Shown: piece after piece, positions 31,570 through 39,554 of the stretch | Layout: the number at the start of each line of letters is the position of its first letter | Position numbering within the stretch: position 1 is the stretch's first letter | Source: a virus | Strand: one strand, 5' to 3' | IMG/VR virus record: IMGVR_UViG_3300033388_003385 | Span: 1-57,065 of that record | DNA length: 57,065 nucleotides | Program-made: the position numbers and the translations under genes | Notes under the pieces: generated by a model | What the model saw: only the letters and a program-made list of their open reading frames with translations | Databases searched by the model: none | Told to the model about the DNA's origin: nothing

Positions 31570-31767
31570 ATGGCACGACGTAGGAACAGTGTCGGCCCCC
31601 TCTACAACGTTAAGGATACATGCGAACGCTTGGGCGGTATCTCCAGGACGCACCTATACACCCTGATAAAGCGCGGCGAAATCCACCCGTTAAAACTGGG
31701 TAAACGCACGATGTTCAGCGAGGACGCAATCGATACGTATATCGACGAATATCTACAGCATGCCTAA
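31570..31767 (+). CDS. Excisionase-like HTH_17 protein, 65 aa
   Basis: Nearly the whole product is a winged HTH of the excisionase/MerR type: LYNVKDTCERLGGISRTHLY, TLIKRGEIHPLKLGKRTMFS, EDAIDTYI. Start ATG 31570 follows AAGGAG. Phased repeats lie just upstream and integrase beyond, so a recombination directionality factor or autoregulated repressor is likely. Confidence 0.72.
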   Translation: MARRRNSVGPLYNVKDTCERLGGISRTHLYTLIKRGEIHPLKLGKRTMFSEDAIDTYIDEYLQHA

Positions 31768-32260
31768 CAACCGATCCGAATTTTTAACGCCGGATGAGGT
31801 TCCCAACGTTCCCGAGTACGCCTCAGAACCTATTCCCGGCCTCCAATGCTTTTGCGGACCCGAAACCAACCAACAGGATTGCCCCCTGTGTAACATCGAA
31901 AGGAATGACATGGAAGAAAACAAAGAAGAGTATCTATCCGGCGACGAGCTCGCAGACTCAATGAAGGAGTGGTACGCGCTACAATTGAGAGTTGATGAGC
32001 TTCGCAAACTTATTGTGAAGTCGACGTTGATGGATGGCCGGACGCAAAAGGCAGGCATGGTTACAGCGGCCTACAGCGAAGGCAGCAAATCGTACAACTA
32101 CCGACAGGCTGGCCTTGACGCCTCCCCGGAGATTATCGCAAAACACACCGTCCCAGAAACTAACTGGCGATATGTGTGCGAGTCCGCTGGAATAACGAAA
32201 GATAAAATCCCGTACGACCAAGGTGAGCCGAAAGTCAGCCTACGCGTCAAGAAGGGATAA
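31760..32260 (+). CDS. Hypothetical early protein, 166 aa
   Basis: Overlaps the HTH gene by 8 nt. An N-terminal CFCGPETNQQDCPLC cluster could bind zinc; the centre is a helical coil (WYALQLRVDELRKLIVKSTL) and the end is RYVCESAGITKDKIPYDQG. It is upstream of recombination genes and may be a recombination accessory protein. No family is recognised. Confidence 0.55.
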   Translation: MPNNRSEFLTPDEVPNVPEYASEPIPGLQCFCGPETNQQDCPLCNIERNDMEENKEEYLSGDELADSMKEWYALQLRVDELRKLIVKSTLMDGRTQKAGMVTAAYSEGSKSYNYRQAGLDASPEIIAKHTVPETNWRYVCESAGITKDKIPYDQGEPKVSLRVKKG

Positions 32261-32262
32261 CT

Positions 32263-32640
32263 ATGACCCTCAAACGCTACAACCTGGACCAGATAATGGG
32301 TGATATCGTCAACGCATTACTGCGCGCCCAGGAAGACTTAGAAAATACAATAGGATTGTACGGCGAAGCCTGCGACGCGGTGGCGGAGTGCGAACGCATA
32401 TACCGGCAGACAAGGGGCGACACAACCCGCGCGCTCAGAGCAGAGGGCATGCCCGTCACACTGATACTCGATATCGCGAAAGGCGACACAGCCGGGCTCA
32501 AGGCCGACGTCATAAAAGCCGAAGGCAGGCGCAAACGTTATCAAATGATGGTGAACGCCATCGAGCACAGACTAAACACCCTCAAGTTCATCGCTCGGCG
32601 AACTGATGCGTTGGCTGATCAATACATGGGAGAGGGATAA
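32263..32640 (+). CDS. Helical hypothetical protein, 125 aa
   Basis: Predicted almost entirely alpha-helical with coiled-coil character (AQEDLENTIGLYGEACDAVA; AEGRRKRYQMMVNAIEHRL). Part of the recombination gene run. Function unknown. Confidence 0.55.
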   Translation: MTLKRYNLDQIMGDIVNALLRAQEDLENTIGLYGEACDAVAECERIYRQTRGDTTRALRAEGMPVTLILDIAKGDTAGLKADVIKAEGRRKRYQMMVNAIEHRLNTLKFIARRTDALADQYMGEG

Positions 32641-32796
32641 ATGACGATGCCAGCCAAGGAGCGCCAACGGCTACTTGAATCGATTGAAAGGATAGCCGAA
32701 AGCACTGAACAGATCGCGAAAGCCTTCGAAGAGTTCATGAACGAAGTCAAGAAGGAACACGGAGCCCAGAAGAAACGGAGAAAGTCCAATGACTGA
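32641..32796 (+). CDS. Short coiled-coil protein, 51 aa
   Basis: Directly abuts the previous stop and overlaps the next start (ATGACTGA). The product has heptad-like LLESIERIAESTEQIAKAFE then a basic tail. Too short for most gene callers, but its tight coupling supports it. Confidence 0.55.
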   Translation: MTMPAKERQRLLESIERIAESTEQIAKAFEEFMNEVKKEHGAQKKRRKSND

Positions 32797-33262
32797 CCAA
32801 GCCGAGAATATGGCCCTATGGAATCAGGTGAGTGAAACTGATCCGAACTTTACCAAGGAAGTCAACCAGCGCGGAGGATTCACCTGCATCAACGCGACCT
32901 ATCAAATCAAGCAGGCAACAAAACTATGGGGCGCATATGGCAACCCCCGTTGGTGGCTCGATTACACAAAGGACGACATGAAAATAGGCAAGTTCTTAGT
33001 CATCCTCTTTGGTACCTTCCGTTATCCAGGCGGCGAATTCCCAATAACGAACGCTGTAAAGCTCAGCACGAGTAAAGGACCGGACGAAGACGCTTTCAAA
33101 AAGTTAGAGACCGACACAATCACCAAAGCCCTGAGCAAGCTTGGTTTCAGCGCCGATATCTTCACCGGCTGCTGGGACCAACAAAAGTACACCGATCACA
33201 ACAACCACCAACAACACCAGCCACAACACCAACAGCAACCACAACAAGGATATCACCAGTAA
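32789..33262 (+). CDS. Single-strand annealing recombinase (Rad52/Sak-like), 157 aa
   Basis: The core (NATYQIKQATKLWGAYGNPR; ITNAVKLSTSKGPDEDAFKK; LETDTITKALSKLGFSADIF) shows the pattern of phage Rad52-superfamily annealing proteins, which pair complementary single strands during recombination. A Gln/His-rich tail follows. SSB is encoded next with a one-base overlap, the usual partnership. Confidence 0.7.
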   Translation: MTDQAENMALWNQVSETDPNFTKEVNQRGGFTCINATYQIKQATKLWGAYGNPRWWLDYTKDDMKIGKFLVILFGTFRYPGGEFPITNAVKLSTSKGPDEDAFKKLETDTITKALSKLGFSADIFTGCWDQQKYTDHNNHQQHQPQHQQQPQQGYHQ

Positions 33263-33822
33263 TGGCGAACATGAACAAAGTGATTCTCGCGGGCAACTTG
33301 ACGCGCGATCCCGAGATTAAGCGGACGAACAACGGCAACACAGTTGCGCAGTTCGGCCTCGCCCTGAACCGTAGATATATGGACGCCAACCAACAATGGC
33401 AAGAGGACACGACGTTTGTTGACGTCGAAGCGTGGAAACAGGGTGCAGACACCGCCGCAAAGCTCACCAAGGGTTGGCCTGTGTTGATCGAAGGCCGGTT
33501 AAAGATGGATACCTGGCAAGATAGGACTACCGGCCAGCAACGCAGCAAGCTTAAGATCGTCGCTGACCGCCTATCGTCACAACGCCCGTTAGAAGACCGC
33601 GCCGACGGCAACCAACAACAACCGCAGCAGCAACAATCCCAGGGATACGCTCCTCAGCAACAGCAGCGGCAACAGCCGCCACCACCTCCACCACAACAGA
33701 GCTACCAGGCTCCCCGGCAGCAGCAACAGCCGCCGCCACAGCAAACGCAGCAGCAGGCTCCGCCGCCGCCCGACCCGTTCGACAGAAATGGCGACGAACC
33801 AATCGACGACATCCCATTTTAG
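33262..33822 (+). CDS. ssb: Single-stranded DNA-binding protein, 186 aa
   Basis: The OB-fold (about residues 1-112) contains MNKVILAGNLTRDPEIKRT, FGLALNRRY, TFVDVEAWKQGAD and GWPVLIEGRLKMDTW. A long Gln/Pro-rich linker follows, and the protein ends in the acidic tip EPIDDIPF used to recruit partner proteins. Length and domains are typical for bacterial and phage SSB. Confidence 0.93.
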   Translation: MANMNKVILAGNLTRDPEIKRTNNGNTVAQFGLALNRRYMDANQQWQEDTTFVDVEAWKQGADTAAKLTKGWPVLIEGRLKMDTWQDRTTGQQRSKLKIVADRLSSQRPLEDRADGNQQQPQQQQSQGYAPQQQQRQQPPPPPPQQSYQAPRQQQQPPPQQTQQQAPPPPDPFDRNGDEPIDDIPF

Positions 33823-33831
33823 TGGTGACTT

Positions 33832-34077
33832 ATGAAAAATAAAGATCTAACCACAGCTGATACTCAAGTAGCCCGGCTTTATCGTTGGCTCATGTCCGGC
33901 AAGACCATTAGCGCCCTGGAATGTTGGCAACACTTAGGGATCGCCCGGCTTGCCGCCCGGATCTACGACCTGAAGAAGCGCGGTTTTAACATCAAGACGA
34001 AGCGTGTTCAGGTGCTAAACCGGTTTCAAGAGGAATGCACTGTTGCTGAATATCATATGGGCGAAACCCCATTCTAG
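33832..34077 (+). CDS. HTH-like small protein, 81 aa
   Basis: ARLYRWLMSGKTISALECWQ then HLGIARLAARIYDLKKRGFN reads as a winged helix often encoded beside phage replication genes. A role in replication regulation is inferred from position. The start follows GTGGTGA. Confidence 0.6.
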   Translation: MKNKDLTTADTQVARLYRWLMSGKTISALECWQHLGIARLAARIYDLKKRGFNIKTKRVQVLNRFQEECTVAEYHMGETPF

Positions 34078-34087
34078 ATGGTGATTA

Positions 34088-34279
34088 ATGGACTGCCTCC
34101 TATGTAAGCGAGACATGATAGACATAGCAACCTATTACTGGGATCGCTGCGGAATGCCAATCTGCCCTGAGTGTCATGATTACATTCCGCAGCATCCCGA
34201 CGACACACCGAAATGGTATCTAAACAAGAAGGCTCACCGCCTTTGGCTAACCCGATATGAGAGAAATGATGATGAATGA
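34088..34279 (+). CDS. Small Cys-rich protein, 63 aa
   Basis: CLLCKRDM and CGMPICPECHDYI give a likely zinc-binding site. The rest is Trp/Tyr/His rich with a basic C-terminus. It overlaps the next gene. Function unknown. Confidence 0.55.
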   Translation: MDCLLCKRDMIDIATYYWDRCGMPICPECHDYIPQHPDDTPKWYLNKKAHRLWLTRYERNDDE

Positions 34280-34646
34280 TAATGGGACATTATTCAAAAC
34301 GCTCACGATAAACGGAACTCCTTTGAGTGAGTGTGAATTAATGCATAAAACTGTATCATACCGTCTTTATGTCGACACGAATAAAGAGTTAAACAGTTTT
34401 AATGCGATGGCGATTGAGTTCGTAAGTTGCTCAACCACGAGCCCCGCCATATGGGACTGTCCTGAGCTGAGAGTCGATCAGTTATTCAGAGTTACCGCTT
34501 ATCACGACGGCGTGAGGCACCTTGAATTTAATAGGGAGTCAGACATGCCTGGTTATATTTATTACCCCAACATGCAAGATCTTATTTCTCTATTTGAGAA
34601 AATTAGGGAGATAGAGCTTAACATTTGCAGGGATTGTGATCAATGA
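34257..34646 (+). CDS. Hypothetical early protein, 129 aa
   Basis: Start is uncertain (34257 or one of the ATGs at 34266-34272). An alpha/beta protein with SYRLYVDTNKELNSFNAMAI and a C-terminal helical segment (LISLFEKIREIELNICRDC). No family is recognised. Confidence 0.5.
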   Translation: MREMMMNDNGTLFKTLTINGTPLSECELMHKTVSYRLYVDTNKELNSFNAMAIEFVSCSTTSPAIWDCPELRVDQLFRVTAYHDGVRHLEFNRESDMPGYIYYPNMQDLISLFEKIREIELNICRDCDQ

Positions 34647-34909
34647 CCCCCATAGAACGAATAATCACAGCATACGACCGGTTTTTCAGGGAATGGGGGC
34701 GCAAGCCGAATGCCATCCTAGTTGACCCTCATCTATACGCCAAACTAGAGGGACAACTCAGCCAATTAATAGAGCCGTCGCTAAAGCCGGATTGGTTGAA
34801 TGAGGATATTTCAGTGTTAGGCACGCGTGTATTGCAAATCGACACAAACAACAACCCACTATGCGCCGGGATTCGTATCCCCGACGACACTCTAACCGAG
34901 GTGTTTTAA
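34643..34909 (+). CDS. Hypothetical early protein, 88 aa
   Basis: A small alpha/beta protein (PIERIITAYDRFFREWGRKP; ISVLGTRVLQIDTNNNPLC). Overlaps both neighbours by a few nt, consistent with polycistronic expression. Function unknown. Confidence 0.55.
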   Translation: MTPIERIITAYDRFFREWGRKPNAILVDPHLYAKLEGQLSQLIEPSLKPDWLNEDISVLGTRVLQIDTNNNPLCAGIRIPDDTLTEVF

Positions 34910-35226
34910 TGGCAAAACCAAGGCATAAATTTGAAATAGTCGGCAGTAATGGAAGATGCTTCCCTATTAATAGTTTACAGGAAGCTAAGCGCCTAATGAA
35001 GGCAGCGTCAGAGCCAGACGAAAAAGGTAATATAGTTAAACTCCGCCAACCGGCATCTATGTATGGTGCGAGCGACCTGATACTACAACCGCCTTTTACA
35101 CTGAGAAACTCCCCCTATATCGGCAAGCCGTTTCCGCTACTGCCTAAGCCGGGCAACGCTGCATACAAGCGTAAAGCGAACCTACCCCCATTACTCCCAT
35201 TCGAGGAAGACTTAGCCGATGCCTAA
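34909..35226 (+). CDS. Hypothetical early protein, 105 aa
   Basis: Start ATG 34909 overlaps the previous stop (TAATGG). A basic N-terminus with FEIVGSNGRCFPINSLQEAK and a Pro/Leu-rich C-terminus (FPLLPKPGNAAYKRKANLPP). No family is recognised. Confidence 0.5.
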   Translation: MAKPRHKFEIVGSNGRCFPINSLQEAKRLMKAASEPDEKGNIVKLRQPASMYGASDLILQPPFTLRNSPYIGKPFPLLPKPGNAAYKRKANLPPLLPFEEDLADA

Positions 35227-35446
35227 AAACCGTGACTTTCCAACTGACTCCCACACCTGCCCGTGCGGGCGCACCCTCTCACCGAACTTACCGAAGTGTA
35301 GAGGTTGCGGCAGTCCCAACCCAGGGTATGGCCCTGGACCCGCTAAAGAGAAACGGCGGGCGACCACAAAGCCGCCCGCCTCTAAACCCCAATTACCCGA
35401 CAAAGAGAACTTCTTCGATTCAACAATCAAGTTCAAGGACAAATAA
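35219..35446 (+). CDS. Zinc-ribbon, Pro/Lys-rich protein, 75 aa
   Basis: CPCGRTL and CRGCGSPNPG make a short zinc ribbon, followed by a low-complexity Lys/Pro-rich region. Overlaps the previous gene by 8 nt and the next start by one base. Function unknown. Confidence 0.55.
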   Translation: MPKNRDFPTDSHTCPCGRTLSPNLPKCRGCGSPNPGYGPGPAKEKRRATTKPPASKPQLPDKENFFDSTIKFKDK

Positions 35447-35637
35447 TGCCCGAAAAGATAACTTGCGCCCACTGCGGATGGACTGGCACAGCGGACGACC
35501 TGCAGATCCGCGACGAATGCGAAGACGTAACGCCCGAACGGGTTTGTCCGGATTGCCGGTTGCCGTCGTACTTGTTGCCGTTTGAGGAGTACATGGAACA
35601 ATTCAAAGACGGAGAGAGTGATAGTGAACTGGCTTAA
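35446..35637 (+). CDS. Zinc-ribbon protein, 63 aa
   Basis: ITCAHCGWTG and RVCPDCRLPS, 30 residues apart, form a rubredoxin-like zinc ribbon. An acidic C-terminus follows. Sits directly upstream of the replication initiator gene, overlapping it. Function unknown. Confidence 0.55.
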   Translation: MPEKITCAHCGWTGTADDLQIRDECEDVTPERVCPDCRLPSYLLPFEEYMEQFKDGESDSELA

Positions 35638-36403
35638 CATCGAGTTGCCGACGTTACGCTCTGAGGAGTTCCTCGGGTCGGAGCCGGTCGAGCGCGCTAC
35701 ATGGCTATGCCTCATGGCCTACTGCGCCGACCAAGAGAATAGCGGTGTTATCAAGGGTTGCAATGAATGGAGTGACCGTAAGCTGCAGCAGATTATTGGT
35801 GTAACTGCCGAAGAGATTCGAGCAACATCAGATCTATGGTCCTGGACTGGTAACAATTTACGCTTATGGGGATACCCGGTTGACAAAGAAGAAGAGATCA
35901 AAGCTTGTCGCGAGGCTGGGAGGAAGGGTGGACGTCCGAAGAAATCAGCCTCAGAAAAAAGCGATTCAAAACCGGGGGGTTCTCTAAAACAAAACCCCCC
36001 GGTTATTGCCGACCAAAACCCAGGGGTTCCAAATCGCTTAAACGGAAAGGAAAGGAAAGGAAAGGAAGGGAATAAGAAAGGAATAGAAAACGGGCAAGGA
36101 GAGATTAAAAATGCAATCATCGACAACCTCCGGAAAGTCATCGACAAAGCAACAGGCGGCAATATCACCAACACAAAGCTCCGGGTTGAATACGATATCC
36201 TCATGTCCTGGGCAACTGGCATCGGCCTTACGCTTACTGACGTTGCGGCGGCTTTGGAGTATGCGTCGACTTCGCACCGGGGCAGGCCGTTAACGAACGC
36301 CAAAGCCTTCACGTTTGAGTATGGCAAGATCCATCAAACCATAAGCGCCCCTACAACTGCCGGACCCTCCCAAGAAGAGATAAACGCCCGCTATGCAAGT
36401 TGA
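35624..36403 (+). CDS. Replication initiator / helicase-loader-like protein, 259 aa
   Basis: I chose GTG 35624 (VNWLNIELPTLRSEEF), nine nt after GGAG. The N-terminal part resembles the winged-helix DNA-binding domain of phage O/DnaD-like replication proteins (RATWLCLMAYCADQENSGVI; RKLQQIIGVTAEEI). A basic linker follows, then a C-terminal DnaB-binding-like helical domain (LRVEYDILMSWATGIG). Lies just before a putative loader gene. Origin sequence is not evident. Confidence 0.65.
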   Translation: MNWLNIELPTLRSEEFLGSEPVERATWLCLMAYCADQENSGVIKGCNEWSDRKLQQIIGVTAEEIRATSDLWSWTGNNLRLWGYPVDKEEEIKACREAGRKGGRPKKSASEKSDSKPGGSLKQNPPVIADQNPGVPNRLNGKERKGKEGNKKGIENGQGEIKNAIIDNLRKVIDKATGGNITNTKLRVEYDILMSWATGIGLTLTDVAAALEYASTSHRGRPLTNAKAFTFEYGKIHQTISAPTTAGPSQEEINARYAS

Positions 36404-37109
36404 AGAGATTGACCGCCTGATAGGAACCTACCGCGCCAACTGGCATTTGAACCAGGACGTTGAGGCAGAATTTCGCGCCCTATGGCGCGGCGTCCATGCC
36501 GACCAGGCCCGCGCTGTGATGGATAAGATTTTAGCCGACCGCCGCGACGCGAACAAGTTCGGCAAGTACGACGGCCCGAGCCCTAACGAGTTCCACGCAG
36601 TAGCATACAAGCTACATCCGAAGAGCTCAAAGGACGCACCGCCGAGCTGTGAGGTTTGCTCGCACACCGGTTGGCGTAGCATTATCTTGTGCGGGCCAAA
36701 CAGCCTTGCCCACCCGTGCCAGCTCGTAGTGCCGGAGCAGATGAAGCCGGACGCACCACTAGCGAAACATTACTGGACCCATCGCGTCCCCTGCCGTTGT
36801 GAAGGCGGCGAATACCGTCGCCAAACATATACCAAGTTCGACGAACGCGATGCCGACCGCATGTATAGCGCATCATTAAGCGTATGCCGCGCCCAATGGT
36901 TTGCTGAGGATTTACAAGCCTACGCCGATCACGTCCATAATGGCACGCCCTTGCGAAATAAAGGCGAACCCGACCCGTGGATAGCAAAAGCCGCCGAACG
37001 CCTTGCAAGCACCCTTTCTGGCAAGACTGCGGCTATTCTAAGCGAGAAGCGCGAGGTAGAGACCGCGCCGGTTGAGGAGTCTTGGGAAAAAGCTGAGGAG
37101 CGATGGTAA
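36393..37109 (+). CDS. Putative replication accessory protein with zinc motif, 238 aa
   Basis: Helical N-terminus (EIDRLIGTYRANWHLNQDVE), a YDGPSPNEFHAVAYKL segment, and a Cys cluster (CEVCSHTGW, then VPCRCEGGEY about 40 residues later) suggest a loader or replication accessory protein with a zinc finger. Coupled to the initiator gene by an overlap and to the next small gene by TAATG. Confidence 0.6.
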   Translation: MQVEEIDRLIGTYRANWHLNQDVEAEFRALWRGVHADQARAVMDKILADRRDANKFGKYDGPSPNEFHAVAYKLHPKSSKDAPPSCEVCSHTGWRSIILCGPNSLAHPCQLVVPEQMKPDAPLAKHYWTHRVPCRCEGGEYRRQTYTKFDERDADRMYSASLSVCRAQWFAEDLQAYADHVHNGTPLRNKGEPDPWIAKAAERLASTLSGKTAAILSEKREVETAPVEESWEKAEERW

Positions 37110-37276
37110 TGACGAAAGTGGAACATACGACCGACCGCTGGTGTGGAATATGCAGGTTGCGCACAACCGAGCAGCTTTGCCCGGTGTGCTTTCATCGTTG
37201 GTGCCGATCTGTACCGACGAACCCCTACGACGAGACGAAGCACAAGCAGGAACAAAAAGAGGGGACGCCGAATTAA
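37109..37276 (+). CDS. Small zinc-ribbon protein, 55 aa
   Basis: ATG 37109 overlaps the previous stop (TAATG) and follows GAGGAG. The product has CGICRLRTTEQLCPVC, a C-x2-C, C-x2-C ribbon, then a Lys/Glu-rich tail and TAA at 37274-37276. Shorter than most ORF cut-offs but clearly coupled. Its end overlaps the opposite-strand terminator of the array transcript. Confidence 0.6.
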   Translation: MTKVEHTTDRWCGICRLRTTEQLCPVCFHRWCRSVPTNPYDETKHKQEQKEGTPN

Positions 37277-37286
37277 CGACGCCCCC
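37251..37286 (-). terminator. Terminator at the end of array B transcript
   Basis: On the minus strand GGGGGCGTCG and CGGCGTCCCC form a 10-bp stem (two G-U pairs) followed by TCTTTTTGTT. It lies about 20 nt beyond the last array repeat, so it would end the tasA-array B transcript and fixes the RNA sense of the arrays as minus. Confidence 0.7.
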
Positions 37287-37303
37287 AACCATACGGGATC
37301 TGT

Positions 37304-38010
37304 AGGTTCACTCCTTCATTATGGTGCTTTCGACAATTATAGTTCACTCCGGTATCTTGGTTCTCTCCATAAATTTGGTTCACTCCTGTATTCTGGTGCT
37401 TTCTTGAGGGCTGGTTCATTCGCTGGTCACGGTACTGTCAAGTCTACTAATTCACTCGCATGCTTTGGTGCTTTCAAACGTTGTGGTTCACTCTGATCTC
37501 TTGGTACTCTCCTCAGGTGTGGTTCACTCTCGTAACATGGTACTGTCTTGCACATTGATTCACTCATACGGTATGTTTCTTTCATCCAACATGGTTCATT
37601 CTGGGCTATTGGTGCTCTCTCTGTATATGGTTCGTTCGCGTATATTGGTGCTATCCTATACTCTGGCTCACTCTGGCTCACTCTGGTCTTTTGGCGCTGT
37701 CGAAGATGTTGGTTCACTCCAGACTCATGGTGCTTTCATCTATCCTTGGTTCACTCCGAGGTGCTGGTGCTATCTGCGGTTTAGGTTCACTCTATTCATA
37801 TGTTTCTTTCGTATAATCTGATTCACTCAGTTCTTATGGTGCTTTCATGAGTATGGGGTTCACTCTCGTACATTGGCGCGGTCTGTATTTACTAGTTCAC
37901 TCCATATTATTGTTACTGTCGACAAGTATGGTTCACTCTATTCTATTGGTACTGTCCGCGAAACTTGGCTCACTCACTATATTTGGTACTCTCAGAACTT
38001 TGGTTATCTA
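37304..38010 (-). repeat. TIGR-like tandem guide-RNA array B (about 19 units of 36 nt)
   Basis: Seen on the plus strand as TGGTTCACTC-N8-TGGTGCTNTC-N8, that is R1 (GAGTGAACCA) and R2 (GANAGCACCA) in RNA sense on the minus strand. R1 copies start at 37304, 37340, 37376, 37412, 37448, 37484, 37520, 37556, 37592, 37628, 37664, 37710, 37747, 37783, 37819, 37856, 37893, 37929 and 37966; a degenerate copy is at about 38001. R1 at 37664 is duplicated (37674). A few spacers are 9 nt. Spacers are unique. The array starts 4 nt from the tasA stop codon and ends at a terminator. Confidence 0.92.
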
Positions 38011-38013
38011 AAA

Positions 38014-39015
38014 TCAGTCCTTAATTTCCGGCGCTGGCGGCGCGATGTAGTCCTTATGCCCGAGTATAGCGATTGGGTATGGATTTGGCGGCGGCGTGCC
38101 GTAGTGCCACTCATAATAGACGGCGTGGAAGTGTGCAAGGAACAGCTTCACCGCGTACCGCTTTGCCCTTGCATGTATTTGGGCCTTCGGCAATCGCCCT
38201 TGGATGAGCTGCTTATACGCCTCGGTCGACTTGCTCCAGTTCTTTTCCTCCAACGCTCGCGCGGCTTGCTCTGAGAACCCGCCACGCTCATTCTTGACCG
38301 TCTCTTCAGCCTTTCGTTTCTGGTAAAGCTTTCCGTAGAACGCGTCGTCTTTACCCGATACCTTAGTGAACGACTCACCGATAAGCCAGCATCTCTTTTT
38401 GAGCTCGGCGTTATGCGGGCGTCTTGCCAGCGACTTAGCGAGCGACGTGATGGTAAGCGGGATTTTCTCACCATCATTATCCGACGTCGCAAACTTGTGC
38501 AACGTCTCATACTTACGGTCATACCGCGCCGCAATGAGATGTATATCTTCAATGGTCGGCTTCTTACCATTGACCTCTTCCTTGACCAGTTTTAGCGCCT
38601 TCTCAGCAGAGAACCAGTCGCGTTTCGGGTCAAGCCCGGCATAGCGCCAGATGGCGCCAGCGGTTGGCGCTTTCTCTATATCTATATGCGCCAATAAGAC
38701 CGAGGCAATAACCGGGCCGATGCCCATGATGGACGTTGCCCATTGCCCGACGGGGTGACCCTTGGCGTAATGCTCCAGCGCCCGCGCCATCTGCTTTTCC
38801 ATCGTATGCACTTGCTCGTGCATCCATTCCAACACGTTGCAATGTGCGTTATCGACGCCTTGTGTCGCCGCCCGCAACTGGCCCTCGATAGCCGTCCGTT
38901 GTTTCTGCATCCCGTAATACCCGTCTACCAGGTATCTCGCCTCGGCGCGGTTCATCATCGACGCCCCTTTTTTGAGGTCTTTATCGAGCCTCTCGATAAT
39001 ATTCGCATCAATCAT
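38014..39015 (-). CDS. tasA: TasA-like Nop-domain protein (TIGR-associated), 333 aa
   Basis: The N-terminal about 90 residues are helical coiled coil (EARYLVDGYYGMQKQRTAIE). Residues about 97-110 are GIGPVIASVLLAHI, then WRYAGLDPKRDW: the helix-hairpin-helix and A-G-L-D-P pattern of the Nop/IS110 (IS116/902) C-terminal domain. Further conserved parts include LKKRCWLIGESF and, near the end, YGTPPPNPYPIAILGHKDYI. No DEDD/RuvC transposase N-domain or HNH is present. The gene is bracketed by two 36-nt-period arrays, as described for TIGR-Tas, where the Nop protein binds tigRNAs and targets DNA. RBS AGGAG, 7 nt from ATG. An unrelated solo transposase remnant is less likely given the arrays. Confidence 0.85.
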   Translation of the reverse strand: MIDANIIERLDKDLKKGASMMNRAEARYLVDGYYGMQKQRTAIEGQLRAATQGVDNAHCNVLEWMHEQVHTMEKQMARALEHYAKGHPVGQWATSIMGIGPVIASVLLAHIDIEKAPTAGAIWRYAGLDPKRDWFSAEKALKLVKEEVNGKKPTIEDIHLIAARYDRKYETLHKFATSDNDGEKIPLTITSLAKSLARRPHNAELKKRCWLIGESFTKVSGKDDAFYGKLYQKRKAEETVKNERGGFSEQAARALEEKNWSKSTEAYKQLIQGRLPKAQIHARAKRYAVKLFLAHFHAVYYEWHYGTPPPNPYPIAILGHKDYIAPPAPEIKD

Positions 39016-39038
39016 TCTGTACTCCTATTCTGGGTTAA

Positions 39039-39554
39039 GGATTCACTCACGGTTTATGGTACTCTCATGGTATATGGTTCACTCGTTGATATTGGTGCTT
39101 TCGATCAGTGTGGTTCATTCCTGTACTTTGATACTTTCGGCTGAGTTGGTTCACTCTCTTATCATGTTACTTTCATTCAATATGGTTCACTCACAGTCCA
39201 TGGTGCTATCGCCAAGGTTTATTCATTCGCGTACATTGGTGCTTTCGAGTGCGTTGGTTCACTCATTCCATATGGTTCTATCTGGATACTTGGTTCATTC
39301 TCTAACTTTGGTTCTATCGACGTTGATTGGTTCACTCTGTCCTAATGGTACTATCTGGTGCTTTGGTTCACTCTCTTATCATGTTGCGATCAGCTTTGAA
39401 GATTCACTCGTCGCATATGGTTCTATCGCTAAAGATGATTCACTCCTGTGGGTTGATGCTGTCGGCTCACTTGGTTCACTCTCATATCATGGTTCTTTCT
39501 GTTACTGTCGGTTCACTCGGGAGCTATGGTACTGTCATGGAACTTGGTTCAAAA
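39039..39554 (-). repeat. TIGR-like tandem guide-RNA array C (about 14 units of 36 nt)
   Basis: Same R1/R2 architecture as array B. R1 copies start at 39039, 39075, 39111, 39147, 39183, 39219, 39255, 39291, 39328, 39364, 39400, 39436, 39472 and 39509; a degenerate copy (TTTTGAACCA in RNA sense) is at 39545. That last copy contains the TGA stop codon of the upstream ATPase gene. The array ends 24 nt before the tasA start. One spacer (tcttatca on plus) occurs twice with its flanking repeats (near 39157 and 39374), pointing to unit duplication. Confidence 0.92.

Noticed and set aside
37465-37821. Plus-strand ORF of 118 codons with MVLSxxxVHS repeats
   Set aside because: Translation of array B in the antisense direction to tasA; period-driven, no coding context.
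38014-39015. Ordinary IS110 transposase
   Set aside because: The DEDD/RuvC-like N-terminal domain of IS110 transposases is missing, there are no IS ends, and the gene is flanked by guide-like arrays.
37304-39554. Conventional CRISPR array with Cas genes
   Set aside because: Repeats are 10 nt and of two alternating kinds, spacers are 8-9 nt, and no Cas1/Cas2 or effector is present. The geometry fits TIGR, not CRISPR.
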